A stretch of DNA of 23,186 bases from Bacillota bacterium (GTDB lineage: Bacteria > Bacillota > Clostridia > Christensenellales > Aristaeellaceae): positions 1 to 23,186 of the forward strand of contig JAEZQK010000131.1 in the NCBI GenBank assembly GCA_023413135.1, in the 5' to 3' direction. The notes beneath the pieces were generated by a model that saw nothing but the letters and a program-made list of their open reading frames with translations, was not told the origin of the DNA and did not search any database. Positions 21,434-23,186 of this stretch are shown piece after piece. Position numbers and translations under genes: made by a program. How positions within the stretch are numbered: position 1 is the stretch's first letter; each line of letters starts with the position of its first letter.

Positions 21434-21646
21434 ATGAAGTGGCAGGCCCAGCACACAAGCGCCTATGCCCGGTGCTATCCCACCAAAGGAAACAGGGTGC
21501 TGCAAATTGTAGGGCTGGTATTGATCGCCATCGGTCTGCTGCTTTTGTTTTTGTGCATCCCCGGCTGGGTCTGGGTCGCACTGATCGGAATCATACTGAT
21601 CGCGGCCGGGTATCTGCTGTTGCGCTTGAGCGGCGTGGGGAGGTGA
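21434..21646 (+). CDS. Small two-helix membrane protein
   Basis: This 70-residue protein has a basic, aromatic N-terminus followed by two hydrophobic helices, RVLQIVGLVLIAIGLLLLFLCI and PGWVWVALIGIILIAAGYLLLRL, joined by a PGW turn. It was not matched to a named family. It stands 60 bases after the TatD-family gene, and the spoVM-like gene follows its stop by five bases, so the three are probably one transcript. A sporulation role for it is suggested only by that neighbour. GGGGTG lies about nine bases before the ATG. Confidence 0.72.
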   Translation: MKWQAQHTSAYARCYPTKGNRVLQIVGLVLIAIGLLLLFLCIPGWVWVALIGIILIAAGYLLLRLSGVGR

Positions 21647-21651
21647 ATGGG

Positions 21652-21738
21652 ATGAGCGTTAGAATGGTTTGCATCAAGGCCCCCAGGTTCCTGCGCGGGG
21701 TTCTCCGGATGTTTGTCAAGCGGCAGGAGAGAGCCTGA
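21652..21738 (+). CDS. spoVM: SpoVM-like spore microprotein
   Basis: This 28-residue reading frame, MSVRMVCIKAPRFLRGVLRM plus FVKRQERA, aligns with the 26-residue SpoVM of B. subtilis: IKAPRFLRGVLRM against IKLPKFLGGIVRA, with the critical Pro at position 11 (Pro9 in B. subtilis). SpoVM is an amphipathic helix that senses the curved forespore membrane and anchors SpoIVA for coat assembly. GGGGAGG lies eight bases before the ATG. A second ATG at codon 5 would give 24 residues. It is easily missed because it is so short. The assignment rests on motif and spore context. Confidence 0.82.
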   Translation: MSVRMVCIKAPRFLRGVLRMFVKRQERA

Positions 21739-21754
21739 AGCAAAATACATCCAC

Positions 21755-21809
21755 AGGGCGTGTCGCAAAACGATTTTACGGAATCGAGGAGCGACACGCC
21801 CTTTATTTT
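21755..21809 (+). terminator. Strong intrinsic terminator after spoVM
   Basis: AGGGCGTGTCGC (21755-21766) pairs perfectly with GCGACACGCCCT (21791-21802), with an inner CGATT-AATCG stem, and TTATTTTT follows. It closes the metG-to-spoVM transcript. Confidence 0.92.
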
Positions 21810-21814
21810 TGCAT

Positions 21815-21838
21815 ACCACCGGCTTCGCCGGTGGTTTT
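21815..21838. terminator. Second hairpin, likely backup or bidirectional terminator
   Basis: ACCACCGGC (21815-21823) pairs with GCCGGTGGT (21827-21835) around TTC, followed by T on the plus strand. It lies just after the stop codon of the SH3 protein gene on the minus strand, where it would be followed by A-rich rather than T-rich DNA, so it serves that gene less well. Confidence 0.7.
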
Positions 21839-21843
21839 GATTG

Positions 21844-23186
21844 TTACAGGTTTTCGTTGGTATCGGTGGGTGTGGATTGGTCAGCGGGGGAGCTGCCTGT
21901 ATGGCGGGCAGTCCTTGGCTGACGGGTGGTGCTGTTCAGCGTGCTGCCATGCTGGGTGGCGCCGGTTTGCCCATCAGGTGCGGCAGAGCTTCCTTGCGCT
22001 TCCGATCTTACGGAAGCGGGAGTCTGGGTTCCGGGTTGTGCACCGGTGGCGGGCCCTGTGAACGCACTGGGGTGCTGGCCGGGCCGCGCCGTGGGTGCAG
22101 CTCCGGGCTGGGCAGGCCATGTGGCTGCCGGGCGCTGGGCTGTGCCCCCAGGCTGGGTAGGTGTCCCCGGCCTGGCCTGCGTTCCGGAAGCGGGGGGCAT
22201 GGGCGCTTTGGTGGCGTGGGCAAAGGGCCTTGCGCCGCTTTGCAGGTTCTGCTGCATGGCTGCCCTGCGCTGCGCGGCCCGTACGGCGGCCTTGCGCTGA
22301 TTGGACTTATGCAGCGCGTAGGCATACAAGCCGCCAAAGCCGCCCAACAGCGTCACGCCCAATCCCAGCCATGTGAAGCTGGAGCTGTCCGACTGCGTTT
22401 CCACCGGGGGCTCCGTAGGCAGAGGCTCGAAGGTTGCAAGGGGTTCCGGAGTAGGACTGGGAGTCGGAGTGGGCAAGGGTTCCGGCGTTGTATATGGATC
22501 AAAAGGCTCATAGGTAGCGTCAAGCCCCGTGTTCGGATTGGTCCAGGTGCCCACATTCCAATCCTCCGGAGAGGTGGGAGAATTATTATTGTTGTTGTTT
22601 CCGGTGCTTCCTGTGCTGCCCTGGATATATTCGGGACTTTGCAGGAATTCTTCCAGCTCGGCCAGAGTGAGCACATGGAAGTAATCGCCGGAAATATAGC
22701 CTTCCCTGCCGGCCTGGTTCACCTTATACCAGGTCTTTCCGTCCACCTGGGTGCTGCCCAGCACCAAGGCAAAGGCATACTTGTTCAGGAGTTGGATCCG
22801 GCTGCCGTTCGGCGCGGAACGGAAGTTAACGTTGTTGCTGCTCACATAGCCGTAGCTGGAAGGGCTGTCCTGGCTAAGTGGCGGCAAAGTGGCTGCCGGC
22901 GGCGTGGGTGTGGGGGTGTTCAGGGAATTCAGGTACGCTTCCGTCTCCTCGCGGGAGAGCCAGCGCAGCTGGTCAGCCCGGATATAGCCCCACTGGCCGG
23001 CGTACTGCACGATATGCCAGGCCACGCCATCCAGGTATTCCTGACCGCTGACATACACTACCACGTTCTTGGCCAGCATGTTGACCAGCATGCTGTTGGG
23101 GTCTGCCGCGCCGCGCATGGGCACGTTATCGCCCAGGGTGGCGGCATAGCCGCTGTGCTGGGCAGGCGCCGGGCTGGGCGTGGGGG
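21844..23186 (-). CDS. SH3-repeat membrane protein with long disordered tail, N-terminus outside the window
   Basis: The open frame runs to the window edge with no stop, so the gene is cut at its 5' end; the GTG at 23124 is not a credible start. Visible are two bacterial SH3-like repeats, the first ending in WHIVQYAGQWGYIRADQLRWLS and the second from NNVNFRSAPNGSRIQLL to GYISGDYF. A Thr/Pro-rich repeat (TPEPLPTPTPSPTPEPL) follows, then one membrane helix (WLGLGVTLLGGFGGLYAYAL) and a Lys/Arg-rich stop-transfer segment. The final part is a long Ala/Pro/Gly/Thr/Gln-rich tail. The SH3 repeats should face outwards, likely towards peptidoglycan, and the tail should be inside the cell. No enzyme domain is visible. 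Confidence 0.82.
   Translation of the reverse strand, partial: PTPSPAPAQHSGYAATLGDNVPMRGAADPNSMLVNMLAKNVVVYVSGQEYLDGVAWHIVQYAGQWGYIRADQLRWLSREETEAYLNSLNTPTPTPPAATLPPLSQDSPSSYGYVSSNNVNFRSAPNGSRIQLLNKYAFALVLGSTQVDGKTWYKVNQAGREGYISGDYFHVLTLAELEEFLQSPEYIQGSTGSTGNNNNNNSPTSPEDWNVGTWTNPNTGLDATYEPFDPYTTPEPLPTPTPSPTPEPLATFEPLPTEPPVETQSDSSSFTWLGLGVTLLGGFGGLYAYALHKSNQRKAAVRAAQRRAAMQQNLQSGARPFAHATKAPMPPASGTQARPGTPTQPGGTAQRPAATWPAQPGAAPTARPGQHPSAFTGPATGAQPGTQTPASVRSEAQGSSAAPDGQTGATQHGSTLNSTTRQPRTARHTGSSPADQSTPTDTNENL

Noticed and set aside
1..23186. CRISPR array, transposase, integrase or prophage
   Set aside because: No regularly spaced repeats, and no protein with mobile-element or phage motifs, were found on either strand.

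Overview
The window looks like chromosomal DNA of an anaerobic, spore-forming Firmicute of the class Clostridia. The evidence is in the sequence: AGGAGG-type ribosome binding sites, sigma-A promoters, a T-box leader before metG, spore genes (spmA, spmB and a 28-codon spoVM-like gene), an AbrB-family regulator, and an oxygen-sensitive pyruvate formate-lyase beside an FNR-type regulator. The Thr/Pro-rich SH3 protein and the propeller-like solute-binding protein recall Christensenellales, but that is only an impression. By eye, about 0.3-9.8 kb is more AT-rich and full of small accessory genes, while about 10-23 kb is more GC-rich and holds more core genes.

Layout. (1) 1-291: a tRNA cluster, Gly(GCC, cut by the window edge), Cys(GCA) and Leu(UAA), with two terminators. 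(2) 428-2912: a promoter and a large secreted protein, sensor-like N-terminal half and solute-binding-like C-terminal half. (3) 2978-4418, minus strand: an operon of a degenerate HD-domain protein and an AadA-type nucleotidyltransferase. (4) 4444-6586: a TetR regulator with a tandem double operator over its own promoter, then an alpha/beta hydrolase and a membrane methyltransferase. (5) 6614-9764: a DUF3795-like protein, a MerR regulator fused to a GyrI-like ligand domain under a 19-bp-spacer promoter, a PNPOx-like flavoprotein, a Cys-rich protein and a VOC protein. (6) 10053-12557: a three-gene ABC-2 exporter of the COG4586/4587/3694 type, followed by a palindromic intergenic element.

(7) 12699-16684: the anaerobic pyruvate module, pflA and pflB on the minus strand, divergent from an FNR-like regulator with an N-terminal Cys cluster and an ExxSR recognition helix. 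A GTGAT-N4-ATCAC site lies between the two promoters. (8) 16818-18281: an AbrB-type regulator with a zinc-ribbon-like tail, divergent from spmA-spmB. (9) 18340-21738: promoter, T-box, metG, a TatD-family hydrolase, a small two-helix membrane protein, a spoVM-like microgene and a strong terminator. (10) 21844-23186, minus strand: the C-terminal part of an SH3-repeat membrane protein with a long disordered tail, running off the window.

No CRISPR array, transposase, integrase or phage gene was seen. The observations most worth following are a near-ideal internal ribosome binding site and in-frame ATG inside the MerR gene, which could release the ligand-binding domain as a separate protein; the spoVM-like microgene; and the three operator architectures (TetR, MerR, FNR).
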